The notes beneath the pieces are model-generated. The model did no database searches, was not told the DNA's origin, and saw only the letters and a program-made list of their open reading frames with translations. Both the position numbers and the translations under genes were made by a program. Below are positions 31,930 through 42,919 of a DNA stretch of 64,000 nucleotides, in pieces. This DNA is from Metellina segmentata (lineage: Eukaryota > Arthropoda > Arachnida > Araneae > Tetragnathidae), in NCBI GenBank assembly GCA_947359465.1, contig OX375878.1, forward strand, positions 75,870,416-75,934,415. Direction: 5' to 3'. Position 1 is the stretch's first letter. Each line of letters starts with the position of its first letter.

Positions 31930-32815
31930 AGTATCATGGGAAATGAAATTATGCAAAATATGGATGTATAGCAAGGTTATTTTTCGAATTACTAGTCATT
32001 AAAAGCTTTAAAAAATGACAAAATTTGGTTCACATTAGGTAACGAATGTCTTAAAATCTCGAGCTCCACTTACTTTAGAAAGATGTACTTAGGCTATTTT
32101 AATAGCCCAGGAAGCAAGCTTCTATATGGTATGCAACAAACCATGATTTTGTTTCTGGAAAAAAATTTAAAGTTAAGCCACATATGTTTTACTTTGAATT
32201 TTTATAATTCTAGTTTAGAAATTTCGATTTTTTTTTTTTTAATTTTTTTATTTTTTTTTAAGGCTTATAGATGTTAAACCGTTGCAGTAAAATTGGAATT
32301 CTAATTGACATTTTTGCTAATTATATAATTATATTTTATGAATCAGACTGAGTAAGCGAAAATTTGGCTAACAATAAACTCGGAACTTCTTGCTTCTGTG
32401 AGCGAAAAATGAAGCATTTGCATATTCCCCATTAAACCTTATGGAAATTTTTTTCAATCAAAACAAAATAATCTGTACCTTAAAAAGATTTTGGTTTTCA
32501 AAGTTGAAATTTTTAGTATAAATTGGCTCATATAAATTCAATTTTAAAAAATGTCGTTTTAGAAAACAAAAATTTGTAATTAAAAAAAATTTGTTTGAGA
32601 AAGATATTTGTCCTCATTGCATAAAATGTTAACCCCTGTATAATAATTTTCGAACTGACATAAAAAATGGCCTTATAGTGTAGACATATTGTAAGATATT
32701 TAATGCAGAATTTTTTTTTAAATGTATATGAATTAAAATTTTTAATTTATGTTATTTTTAAACAAATTAGACTATTGTTTCAAGAACTTATGCTTTTGTT
32801 TCTATGTGAAGAGTA
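31930..32815. other. very AT-rich intron segment
   Basis: Long A and T runs, no recognised feature. Confidence 0.5.
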
Positions 32816-32829
32816 CCTTCTCACTTGCT

Positions 32830-33420
32830 TTTGTTGACATTGGAACCATTGTAACAGTCTACGTGAATTTAGTCCCCACGCCGTCGACAAATGGTGCGAT
32901 CACTTATTGGATGTTCAAGAGAGGTTCCCACTGTCCGTTGGATGTTTGCAACAATGGCTGTTGGATAAGTACGCACATGTCTTACAACACGTCGATTCTC
33001 ACCTGGTCCTTTTTGTCTAGGCCTTCCTGAGCCTGGTTGACACTGGGATGTGCCTTGTTGTATCCACCGCTGCCAACAACGTGCAAGAGTAACATCACTA
33101 CAACCAATATGTTGCGCAATCTGTCGATTAAACTATCCACCTTCTCGGAAGCCAATTACTCGGCCTCTGTCCTTAACTGCCGGCCCAGTTCCTTAAACTG
33201 CTTGAGAACTTCTTTGCTTTTTCCCGAGGCATAATTCAATGAGAAACGATATAACCAACGCAACAGCATGATTCGAAATGAATTTGCTGCGCTACTGGAT
33301 GTCCTTTTATACGCTGATATGCAGCGCGTTTGAAGGCTGCCCTGCGCATGGCGCATGCTGAAACGATTCTGAAAATTTGATCCTTTGCATCTCCAACGCA
33401 GTTGTACTACTCCTCCAAAT
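32830..33420 (-). pseudogene. Tc1-like transposase N-terminal remnant
   Basis: The minus strand from about 33150 encodes NRQIAQHIGCSDVTLARCWQ (helix-turn-helix), then a glycine/arginine linker like SGRPRQKGPGENRRVVRHVR and ANIQRTVGTSLEHPIS before stops near 32.85 kb. These are the paired-like DNA-binding domain and AT-hook-like GRPR linker of a Tc1-type transposase. The catalytic half is absent. The region 33160-33420 probably holds the element's 5' flank, but I did not find a terminal repeat pair. Confidence 0.7.
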
Positions 33421-33551
33421 TTACCGGTCTCCTTCTTCCAGATTCAACGTTTTTTTTTGGCCTTGAGTGTATATGTAGTAAAAAATAGGTATAAAAAAAG
33501 CTAGTACTTTTACAAATACTTTTTAAAGCCTTTTTTCTTTCATTTTTGCAG

Positions 33552-33625
33552 GCTATGAATCTTATGCCTCCTCCTAAGACGTTTCCAAAGAAGAAAAAAT
33601 CACGAAAACATGCTGATATCATTGG
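33552..33625 (+). CDS. SOWAH-like ankyrin protein, internal exon (basic tail)
   Basis: The exon begins after the acceptor TTTCATTTTTGCAG in phase 0 and ends at ATT GG|GTAAGA in phase 2. It encodes AMNLMPPPKTFPKKKKSRKH then ADII plus two bases of a glycine codon. The KKKKSRKH cluster looks like a nuclear localisation or membrane-binding basic patch (inference). If the intron were retained, the next codon would be TAA, giving a shortened protein ending ADIIG. The exact phase match to the exon at 40234 supports the splice model. Confidence 0.85.
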
Positions 33626-33629
33626 GTAA

Positions 33630-34690
33630 GAATTTTGTATCTATTTGCGTTACATTCAAAATTTAGCTATTACATTTAGGTGATTGGTGCGTGTTCAACC
33701 CAACCTCCTAACTAATAGATTTCTTTAGAATATATGTTGCATGCAAATCTGTGTTTCAATTTAAATAGGTTCGAATCGATACCTTGATTATACACGCATT
33801 TAGTTGGTTTAACTATCTCTAGTCTTTGGTTCATCAGGCTGTGGTTTCAAATCCATGGATGTTCCTAGTGATTCGGAATTGGTTTTAAATCAAATGTCCC
33901 TATGTAATTGGCTCACGTCTTTTAAAAGAAACCGCAAAACGAAACACCAATCATTGAATTTTCTGCATCGCACTTTCTCGAGAGGTAACTTATCAAAATG
34001 GGAATAGGATTTTATTAAATAAACAATAAATTCCATTGTGTTAAAAATAAGTTGAAATCAAATTTAAAAATTCTTACAGGTTTTTAATGAAGTAACGCAA
34101 TTTTATTAATTTAAAACTGATAAGTTAAATTGGCTTTAGAAAATTTGAAAAATCTTTCAGCACTCTTGTAGAAATTACTTTTTTGAAACGTGTCACTTAT
34201 TTCAAATGCAATATATTACTGTATATTTATAAGCACTTTTCTATTAATTTCATCACATTATTTATTCACATCCTTGTTCCGTTTTAACAAACAAAATCTG
34301 TCGTTATTACTAGTTTCGTAGATCTTAAGGGAAGTATTGGTATATACATGCACATATTCCCAAAATTCTGCGCCGTCTAATGTTTTGTTCCCATTTTTGC
34401 TCTCCTCTTGGAACATTTTTGTTGCGGCTCATCTTTTGGTTACTTTTATTTTCAAAAAGTTGAAGTCCTTTTTGGCGTGTGAAGAAACTACAAGGTTCCG
34501 CTGACCAAAAGAAGTTTTAATTTTTATTTTAGTTTTTCATCCGTAAAATATATTAGAAGGCCTTAATTTTTACAAATTTGCTACACATATCCTTTTACAT
34601 GCATTCAGAAACTAAGATCAATAACTCAAGGTCGAATGTGATAAAAATTCGAGGGCGTAATATTTAAACAATTCCTGTGCCACCTAACAT
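33630..34690. other. SOWAH intron, mostly unrecognised
   Basis: AT-rich. A faint SINE-like head (GGTTTCAAATCCATGGATGT) appears near 33.84 kb, too diverged to assign. Confidence 0.45.
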
Positions 34691-34695
34691 ATGTA

Positions 34696-35521
34696 CTGGG
34701 TTATCCGGAAAGTTCTGCGCGTTTTTTAAGATAAATATCAACGTAGCTGGAAAATTCCTTTTTTTTTTAATAAAACATTAGGTTTATTTGTAAAGAAGTT
34801 ATCGAGTATCTAACAATCTCCAAAGAATTGAACTCCAGGCCGTTCAAAGAATTTTGAAGTGACCTATAGAGGTGAAAATCTGAGGGGCATGATCTGGTGA
34901 ATATGGGGGTGACACAAAACATCCCAGCCATACTCAAGAAGTCTTTGTCTGACATTCAGCGAAATGTGGGCCGAGCATTGTCATGCTGAAAGACAACTAC
35001 TCGACGATTGGTCAGTTCTGGCTTCTTTGCTTCGATTTCCGCTTTTAATACTGCCATTTGAGAACAGTATTTTTCCGAATTTATTGCCTGATTTTGTGGC
35101 GACAGTTCATAATAAACAATTCCTTTGTAGTCGTACCATACAGAAAGCATTACTTTTTTGGGATGCAGTCCGGGGGGGGGGTATCATCTTCGAGGCTGAA
35201 ATTTCCACGCTTAAATTTAACAAACCACCTTCGAACTGTGGCCTCAGAAGCAGCACTATGTCCATATACAGCACACGTTTTACGAGAATTATTTCCTTTC
35301 TTAAAATAAAAGAGCATAATATGACAAAAATGAACTTACTGGTTCTCCATTCGTAGCACTGCAGTGAAACAAAAATTATGCCCAACACATGCTATAAGTA
35401 TGCAGTGTAAGCAGAAAAGACCGAATTTACACATCTGCCTTCAATCAAGGTCACTCCTTATCAGCGGCAGCGAAATAATAATAACAAGGCTAGCTTCGCG
35501 CAGAACTTTCCGATGACCCAA
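34696..35521 (-). mobile_element. mariner element, internally deleted
   Basis: Terminal repeats CTGGGTTATCCGGAAAGTTC on the left and the inverted GAACTTTCCGATGACCCAA on the right, flanked by TA at 34694-34695 and 35522-35523. The length of 826 bp, against about 1.3 kb for intact mariner, implies an internal deletion. It sits in the last SOWAH intron. Confidence 0.85.
34767..35360 (-). pseudogene. mariner transposase remnant
   Basis: On the minus strand the N-terminal helix-turn-helix part appears in shifted frames around 35.35-35.17 kb (AASEATVRRWFVKFKRG-like). It then jumps to LSVWYDYKGIVYYELSPQNQ, AINSEKYCSQMAVLKAEIEA and VVVFQHDNARPT at 35.15-34.96 kb, and to DFHLYRSLQNSLNGLEF at 34.85 kb. 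HDNARP carries a catalytic aspartate of the mariner DD34D triad. The first catalytic aspartate lies in the deleted part, and frameshifts and stops are present. Confidence 0.85.
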
Positions 35522-35529
35522 TAGTTATA

Positions 35530-35610
35530 TCGTTTGTCTGCCACTTAGTGAGTCCCGGGTTCGAATCTCCGTTTGCAAGCGAATGATATTGATGATTATC
35601 CGTGTTATGA
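35530..35610 (+). repeat. tRNA-like SINE head fragment
   Basis: CTGCCACTTAGTGAGTCCCG followed by GGGTTCGAATCTCCG (B box) and TTTGCAAGCGAATG. No recognisable body follows. Confidence 0.45.
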
Positions 35611-35749
35611 GCAGCCACGGCGGCATACATATACTAGGTGCTTTCTCCCTCACAAATAGCCGTCAGTTGGAAAACTGCCACAACTACTGGAACATAAACT
35701 ATCCTGTACTGTTCCTTGACTAAGTGTTGTCATTGCGCGTTGAAACTGA

Positions 35750-35855
35750 ACCAAATGTTGCGCCATGAACATGCCCAAGCGCCCTTACGCCAAGTGTTGC
35801 GCCATGAACGTGCCCTTGCACCATGAACATGATCAAGTGTTGCCCTGAACCAACC
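35750..35855 (+). repeat. short imperfect GTTGCGCCATGAAC repeats
   Basis: AGTGTTGCGCCATGAACNTGCCC-like units recur three times with variation (CCATGAACATGCCC, CCATGAACGTGCCC, CCATGAACATGATC). They may derive from SINE-B 3' ends. Confidence 0.6.
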
Positions 35856-35977
35856 TCTGTTGGTCCTACAGTTGTAGCAGTTTTGCAACACGCAGAAGTC
35901 TTTCTACAAGCAGAACTATATATTGTATATTTCGTTTTTTTAGTTGTTTTTGTGGAGCCTGGAGGCGATATTAGGTA

Positions 35978-36097
35978 GGTGTTTTAATCAACGTCACACT
36001 AGAACAGCACAACGGGCTATTTGTGACAGTCCGGTATCAACCCCGAAGGGAAAAATCCGAGGACAACACTAATTTTGAACCATGATCAGAGGACGAA
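35978..36097 (-). repeat. SINE-A 3' fragment, CTAC-tailed
   Basis: TTAGGTAGGTGTTTTAATCA, then ACGTCACACTAGAACAGCAC and CCCCGAAGGGAAAAATCCGA, is an inverted SINE-A 3' half with a CTAC-type tail. Confidence 0.75.
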
Positions 36098-36099
36098 GA

Positions 36100-37530
36100 A
36101 GCGATATTAAAAAAATACTGCATAATCTGTGGTATTCTGTTGGTTTGTTCTTTCAATGCTATAAGAGTGTTCTATTGAAAACGATAGAACCTTTTTGTAT
36201 TCCATTTCACATTTGGAGGCAGGTATCAAATCGGTGTTGTCATAGTGTATTGAAGAATCCCTGTTTTTAAACCCCGCATATAGTTCTTGAATCAATATAT
36301 CTCTGTAGATCCGTTCTGAATTAGCCAATTTGATTAGCTTCTCGAAAATTATCCTTTTCGGAGCCGGTATTTTTTCCGCTCGGCCATTGTCTTCATTTTT
36401 ACTTACATCGAGTGATTAATGAGTCAGATCCCCTTCGCGATATTGATTAAAAAGAAAATTTGTTTGACAGCCTTCATTTTGTCCGTCGGCGGGGAAGAAA
36501 GGGGGGAGGGGGTCTCAAGAAAAACGAACGCCGGCACAGCCCTTCAATAATTTTGTTTTTCTTTCGGCTTAACCTTAATAAATGTACATTTAATGCACGT
36601 CAAAAACGCGCCAGCTTAGTTTGAAATTTTTAATGAAGATTTTTCGTCGGCAAGTTCACGGGAGATGTGAAAAAGTGTCTGTAATGACGCGGGATCTTGT
36701 GTGTACGGGTAGCCATTTTTGTGGAACGAATTAACGTTTTGTTGAAAGTGTCCTGGGTGTGTCATCAGGTGGTCTTTTTTAAATTTGAAATTTTGCTCGG
36801 CGTTCTTGTTTCAAGTTGGAACTTAAGCTCAAAATTAAGTTTATTCTATTATTCCCAAACATAGCCTTGAGCAATTCAAAGGGTTCACTTCAACTTCCAA
36901 TAAGGAGTAATGTTGTTCAGAGAACTTGTAAAAGTCACAGGGGCTTAAACTCAGAACAGAGCACATTTTTCTCTATAAGGTTGTTGAAATTACAGATACC
37001 GATGAATGGCCACATACGCCATAAACTCTATTAGACATGGAGAGCATCCTAAACAAGCTTTTACAGATAGAATTGAAAAGCTACAACGCCCACTTTGTCG
37101 TTTTCATATAGGAAATATATAAGTACTGAGCTATGGTAACTTTTATGTGCCCAGGGTCATGTGACCAAATTTAATAGTAACGTGACATCTAGATTTGTTT
37201 CGTCTGCTGGTGGAAATGGACATTCATCATCTGATTGGTCTACGCTACATAGAATTTGACGATTTCACCATTTTTGTCGCCGCCCTAGAAATGGGCATTC
37301 ACACATCTTCGCTGCCATAAGATATTGTATCGCCAAACGAGTCGATAAGATGCCAAATCGACCAGGCAAGTGAATTTTTCACAAGTCTTAACGTTTTCAT
37401 CGAGTAGATGTCCCACAGAGACACCGATGCAATACAATGTACGGCAAAGAGTTGCTGAGGTTAAGGCGCGTGGACAAGCTAGAAAGTTTTCAATTCCTCT
37501 GATTGAAAGTAATTCTTGAATTTTATTTTG
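36100..37530. other. intron segment with a small GC-richer patch
   Basis: Nothing coding is visible. Around 36.36-36.78 kb the composition rises (GGCGGGGAAGAAAGGGGGGA), resembling the other islands. Confidence 0.45.
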
Positions 37531-37534
37531 GAAA

Positions 37535-37640
37535 AATAGGGGGCTCCACCCCCTGCTCGCTATCGCTCGTCAATCCCCGATGATTGCTGCGCAATCATAT
37601 TCAGTTCGCTTTGCGAACTATACTTTTCAATAATGAGGGA
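37535..37640 (+). repeat. dispersed hairpin-rich repeat, copy 2
   Basis: Three stem-loops follow each other: GGGGG-CTCCA-CCCCC (37539-37553), TGATTGC-TGC-GCAATCA (37581-37597) and AGTTCGC-TTT-GCGAACT (37603-37619). The sequence parallels 17350-17445. Confidence 0.75.
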
Positions 37641-37644
37641 GGTT

Positions 37645-39660
37645 ATTGCTTCACAATCCATCCCCATTTGGATCGCTGATTGAAGGTTCCCTTCCCATTG
37701 GGATATTTATCGCATGCGCTCGAATAACGGAAAATTGCCTACTTTTTTTTTGCGAGATTAGCGGATCCGTATATTAACCGACCCCAGTACTTTAGCTTTA
37801 GAAAACGTTCCAAAAATTATCGGCTTATACATGGACATATAGTGTAAATAATAAGATGTTTAAAAAATGTCAAGAACAAAACATCTCATTTCCACATAAA
37901 AAAGGAAATATTTTAGCATTACGTAATGTTAAAACCCAGAGGAAATCTCATCATAATTTTAAATGTTTTAGCTGATCCGTCTTGATTGTTGTAATAGTAC
38001 TTTTTAATTTTTTTCATATTCGACTGTTACTATGAAAACGGCGACCGAATTTGACGGGTTTTTTTTACGTTGCTAACTTTCTAGCGCGTACTCTCAAATT
38101 CATTAACCCGTTGAACCACAAGACTCGCTATCACGTGACTCGCTATCTACCAATCACAAAACGAATTAACCTGAAAAAGACCGACAACTTTTTTTTATTT
38201 TTATAATTGATAGATAGATATATAAAGTTTTCGAAAAAAATGACAAGTGTTTCTTGAACAGATGGACTTAAATAAAATATATAACTTCAGATGGATTGAC
38301 AAGAGGATCAGAGGATAATTTAGAACTGATGTGCAAAAGGTTATTGCACTTTCGAAACTGAATTTTACAAGGCGGCTTGTTATCTAGGGCTAGAAACGTG
38401 CACAATAAGTACAAGAAATTGTACGCAGTAAACATTGTATAAGCATGGTTCTTTCACATACTCATATTCTGGGACCAAATTATTTGCTTAGAGAGCACTT
38501 ATTTCTAAAAATTTGAGGTTTGACTCACCACTGTCCTCCGTTCTGTTCAACCCTGATGTCAAGTCAAATACTTCCCAAGATATTTTTTCTAATGATATTG
38601 CTGTCATTTTTTCCTACACGAGTATATCATCTGACCCTGTTTCAAAATGACGAGGCGTTCTCGAATCTCTCTTCGGGACTGGTCCCTCACTATTGAGTAT
38701 GCGATTGTACCACCTGGGTATTGTTGAGGGTGGAGCTTCTTGCAGTCACTTTTGGCAAGGCTATACGTGATCTTTCGAAAAGGAATTCTATTATATAGTT
38801 CTTATGGTCAGGACTTCGGGGAGTGAGCAATCTTGATGTGTACGTATTTCAGTATAATATTTACTATTTGTGTAGTTCTACCGTTTGTAGTGTTTGTTTC
38901 ATGTGTCTAAATAAATCACAAAAAGACAATCTTGGACTCGTAGGTTTCTTTCACGCACCATTGTGTTGTTCCAATAGTAAGTTGTTCAATAGGTAGTTGA
39001 CCTCCCTGGTCTCCCCTATGACGTAAAAACTCAACCACCTGTTTGAAATTTTTATCGGCAAAGGGCTGAAATTGTATTTGGGAAAACAAGCCAAGTAACG
39101 TCGCGTTTGAAATACGTACCCAGGAAACAAGTGTCGCCGCATATACACTGCCGCCAGCTATATTTAGCTTGACAGAAATTCGTCTCACGTGTAAACAAAT
39201 ACCTGTGATATTTTAATTAACTCTTTGCAATTAGACAAACGCAGCCATGGCACCAAAGGAAGACAAAATGGCTTCTAGTGCTCAGAGTAAAACTTTTATT
39301 CTTCCCAATCATGAATCATCCAAGACCATGAATAAATCAAGGTGGAATTAAGGTGCAATTCCTATAGCGCGTATGACGCATGCGGCTGACGCAGTGCGTC
39401 TATTGCAGTACGGCTAGCGCATGACGCCTCCGTAACCGACGATTTGCGGAAAACAGTTCCATAATCGTTCCGACTTAAAGATATTACAGCACTTTCATTA
39501 CTTACGGATTTTCATGTTTTTATAGCTCATTTTTAAGAAGAGTTTGTTTTCTTTAATGGGGGGTGATGTATTACCTGTAGAAATCGGTTGAGGAATGATG
39601 TAATTGACCCTCAATGAACCTGTAACATCCCATTGTAGCAGTGCTAGCAAACCCCTCATA
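37645..39660. other. last SOWAH intron, mostly unrecognised
   Basis: A short SINE-A trace (GACCCTGTTTCAAAATGACG) lies at about 38.63-38.70 kb. A 90-codon minus frame (38916-39188) and a 34-codon plus frame starting at 39247 are not recognised. No transposon termini were found. Confidence 0.4.
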
Positions 39661-39667
39661 GGGTTAA

Positions 39668-40021
39668 CAGGGTTCCCACGGGCCTTGAAAAGTACTTAAA
39701 TTTAATTTTCGTTTTCAAGGGCCACAGAAATTACTTGAATTTGGTGCAAAGTACTTGAAAGTCCTTGAGTTTATTTTGAAAAATTTTAATCTGAAATTTT
39801 TTCGAGTATAAATCGGCTTGAAACACAGTATGTTTGGAATTGTTAAGTATGTGAATGGTAATGAAGAGGTTGCATAAGAGGAGAGGTTCTCCAAAAAAGT
39901 TGTCTACTAAAATGGGGGGTTACAGAGGGAATTTCTGCCTTTTTACTATAGTCCTTGAAAAACTTCAAATGGGCCTGGAAAAGTACTTTAATTTTTTTCC
40001 CTCCGAAGAGTGGGAACCATG
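39668..40021. mobile_element. MITE with CAGGGTTCCCAC termini
   Basis: CAGGGTTCCCACGGGCCTTG at the left faces CCGAAGAGTGGGAACCATG at the right, and the inner pair TTGAAAAGTACTT/AAGTACTTT is also inverted. GTTAA flanks both sides (39663-39667 and 40022-40026). The interior repeats GTCCTTGA and AAGTACTTGAA. The termini resemble hAT-type MITEs, but the duplication looks like 5 rather than 8 bp. It lies about 210 bp upstream of the SOWAH terminal exon, among CCCCTCATAGGGTTAA repeats. Confidence 0.65.
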
Positions 40022-40233
40022 GTTAAGCCCCTCATAGAGCTTAGAAAACCCCTCATAGGGTTAACTAAAGTAGGGTCAATAAATGGCGATATTACTGGTT
40101 TTACTCTACAAAACTCGTCTTTCATGTTTAAGAAAATCGACTTGATGTTTATTATTAATGCAAAATTACTCTTTAGATTCTACTCTCTTGCCATTGAATA
40201 CTTATGGAATTCTGTTTTAAACTTTACTTCCAG

Positions 40234-40303
40234 AATATCCGAAAATTGGAGAGGAAGATCTGCCGATTCAGACTCAGACAGTGCAACAGGACTAGCAGCG
40301 TGA
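40234..40303 (+). CDS. SOWAH-like ankyrin protein, terminal coding exon
   Basis: After the acceptor TTTACTTCCAG, the first base completes the split glycine codon. The exon then encodes ISENWRGRSADSDSDSATGL and AA before TGA (40301-40303). The acidic-serine SADSDSDSA tail is typical of a CK2-type phosphorylation site (inference). The other two frames lack a sensible join, and the phase-2 donor at 33625 matches exactly. Five exons with concordant phases over 32 kb make this the best-supported gene of the window. Confidence 0.8.
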
Positions 40304-42300
40304 TGCAGTTAAGAGAAGGGAATATTTTTGATGCCATGGCGTTTTTCAAAAGATTTTTTTATATAGTTTACATGTATAGTATATTCAAATATATTTTTAG
40401 CTTTTTGAGTTGTATTGTTTTTGTCCATGACTTCCTATTTACGATTCGTTGCAATCGCTTGAATCAAAATTTTATTTTTCTTAGCTTAACTATCAATTTT
40501 GAACTGCTTTTTGGGAGGTTTTTATTTTAAATTTATTCAGGATGAATAATTCCAGTGTAAAGAAAGCCACGTCTATGCTGCATTCCTTGCATGATTTCGA
40601 TGGTAGTGGCATATTAAACTGACGTATTGGCTCTTTTATAATTGTTGAAATGTGTGGTTTTACATTTCATGCGTGCTTTTGTTATTTAAGATTTTCAAAA
40701 GACTTTGGAACTGCATTCCTCTCTGAACACTGCAATCAAAGTATTTTGTACGTTCAAACACTTTTCTTTTAGTTAGGGAAGACAATTTTGATGATGAGTC
40801 TTAGCGTTGTGGAAAACGTGTGTTTTATTTGTCCCATTTTACTGTGCCTTTGACACATTTGAACAAGACGATCTCAAAGCAGACGATCCAAACTGGAAGA
40901 AACAGTTAGAAATTGCAGGAAATGTGTATTTTGCATTATGAAAACATTGTAAAAAGTGGAATTATATAAAATGAAAGATATAGGAACCCGATGTTTAAAA
41001 ATGCCTCTTATAATTTTCTGATCATACTTCTGTTTCCTTGGTGCACAGAGCATGATAATTTTATGTGAGAGGTTAGTACTTTAGCTAATATTTTATGTAA
41101 AATGTGTATTTCAAAGCATTTTTTCAGATTCAAGTCTGAAGAATTCTTGCAAATAATGAACTTTTTATTGATGGGTACTGTTACCTTTGCCTTCCTCTAG
41201 TTGTGTATAATGTGGCTGTAGTAAAAAGGCAGATGGCCGCAAGTCCACTTCTAGAGGGTACTGAGTACTACAGGGGCAAGTGTTGCGATTTGAAAAACCT
41301 GGTTTGGCAACTGCCATGTATTTTTGTTTCCAGCAGCACTTGGGACTCTTTTTCATTGCTGTTGCTTCCTGCCCCGAATCATTAATTTAGACCTGAATTC
41401 AAGCTAAAAATGCCCTGTTATGGAAAAACATTTTTAGGTTTTCAAGTCTTCCTAATTTTTTTCAACTCATTCACAACTACATGGCTCCAATGTCAATTTA
41501 CTATTCAGGCTGCATAAACTTGTTTATCTTCTGCAGTCTTGACTGCGTGGTTAATCATTACTCTAAAAATTTCTGAAAATGGGCTTTTTTCATGGCATTC
41601 CACAATTCTATATGAGCTTTTCTGCACTTAATCTACTGTATTTTCTATTCATTATACTTTTCTAAATATGTAACATAGTATTCGTAGTTGTCTTTGTGTT
41701 CATTTCTACCACAAGGTGCATTTTTGTTGTTGTGTATGTTTGTGCCATATAATCAGAGAATTACAATCCTGGTGCATTCCTAGACATTGTGATCAATGAG
41801 ACAATTTTTCCTGTTGTGATAAGCTGCTATTAGATGGTTGTATATTCAATATGCTTTTTGATGTATTTTCATGTACATTTACTGTGTAAATTATTGATGT
41901 ATTTTTATCGATATTTTTAAAGTATTTTTCCATATATTACTAAAAGTTTATGTTAAAAGTTTCATATTAAATTGCATTATTTGATTTTTAATACTAGTCA
42001 GTGAGTCATTTAAGTGATGAATGTTCACTCTCTCCCAGTTTACTATAAATAATAAGTTGTTATTAACGTTTCTGAGAAAAGAAAGATTAAATATTATTTG
42101 GTATCGTGAGGACTCGAATTTTATTTCATGCATTCAAACATATTTGTAACACCAAACAACTTAATAGACTGCCTGTTTTAGATTTTTAAAATAGTTACTG
42201 AATTCATTACAGCATATAGATCTATATTTTTGCAATTACAACCCCATTCAGAGTTTTAAATATATAACTTATAATTGTACAATATTAAGACATTAAGTTT
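40304..42300 (+). other. probable SOWAH 3' untranslated region and downstream flank
   Basis: Starts after the TGA. Repeat-free, U-rich if transcribed (many TTTTTATTTT and TGTAAATA-like motifs), in contrast to the repeat-filled introns, which is what a long 3' UTR looks like. I cannot fix the end. ATTAAA occurs near 41967, and no AATAAA appears before the MITE at 42421. Confidence 0.4.
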
Positions 42301-42420
42301 ACATTGAATTAGATCAAAAATGCTTTTTGCTGGAGAAAACATTGGATCACAACTAAATATTTTGATCTATGTGTTCAACAACTAAAAATATTTATTTTTG
42401 ATATTGGAAACCACCTAACA

Positions 42421-42902
42421 CAGGGGTAGCCAACCTTTTACATATCATGCGCCAATTTTTTTTCAAATACGAGTTCCGATGCGCCATATAACTCAAGCAC
42501 CTTTTCTACCTTACGTTCATGGTCCTGCCATATCCTTAATAACTTTTTAAATAAAAGTATGTTTATAGACATGATTAACATTTTTAAATGCTTTAACTAT
42601 TATACGTAAAACAATGTCTAGTACAGCACATAAACATTACTTACCATTAATAAGACTTTTGAGCCTGTTTGGATTTCGCTATTCTTTCAATGTTTGGTGT
42701 AACGTTGTTACTGAGAGCAGCAGAGAATTTTTCAAATTTGAATCATTCATTCGCTACCTCGTTTTCCCTTTAGTGAATTTCATGGATGAAAATGCTTGTT
42801 CACTTGTAATCAAAGAATATGTAGGCGAAAGGATGCAATGCGCCGCTTGTAATCATCAAATGCGCCAAGTTTGGCGCATGCGCCACGGGTTGGCCACCCC
42901 TG
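42421..42902. mobile_element. hAT-type MITE with perfect 8-bp target duplication
   Basis: CAGGGGTAGCCAACCTTTT at the left faces GGTTGGCCACCCCTG at the right, and both sides carry ACCTAACA (42413-42420 and 42903-42910). Sub-terminal GCGCCA motifs occur at both ends (CATGCGCCAATTTTT, GGCGCATGCGCCACG). A 111-codon frame inside crosses terminal sequence and resembles no transposase, so the element is non-autonomous. The exact duplication indicates a fairly young insertion. Confidence 0.95.
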
Positions 42903-42919
42903 ACCTAACATCACTGTAT

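Noticed and set aside
38916..39188. 90-codon minus frame MRRISVKLNIAGG...
   Set aside because: No domain recognised, overlaps a second minus frame of similar length, and has no splice or promoter context.
39247..39351. 34-codon frame starting MAPKEDKMASSAQSK in a good start context
   Set aside because: Too short and unlike any protein I know; could be a relic of a transposon 5' end, not supported as a gene.
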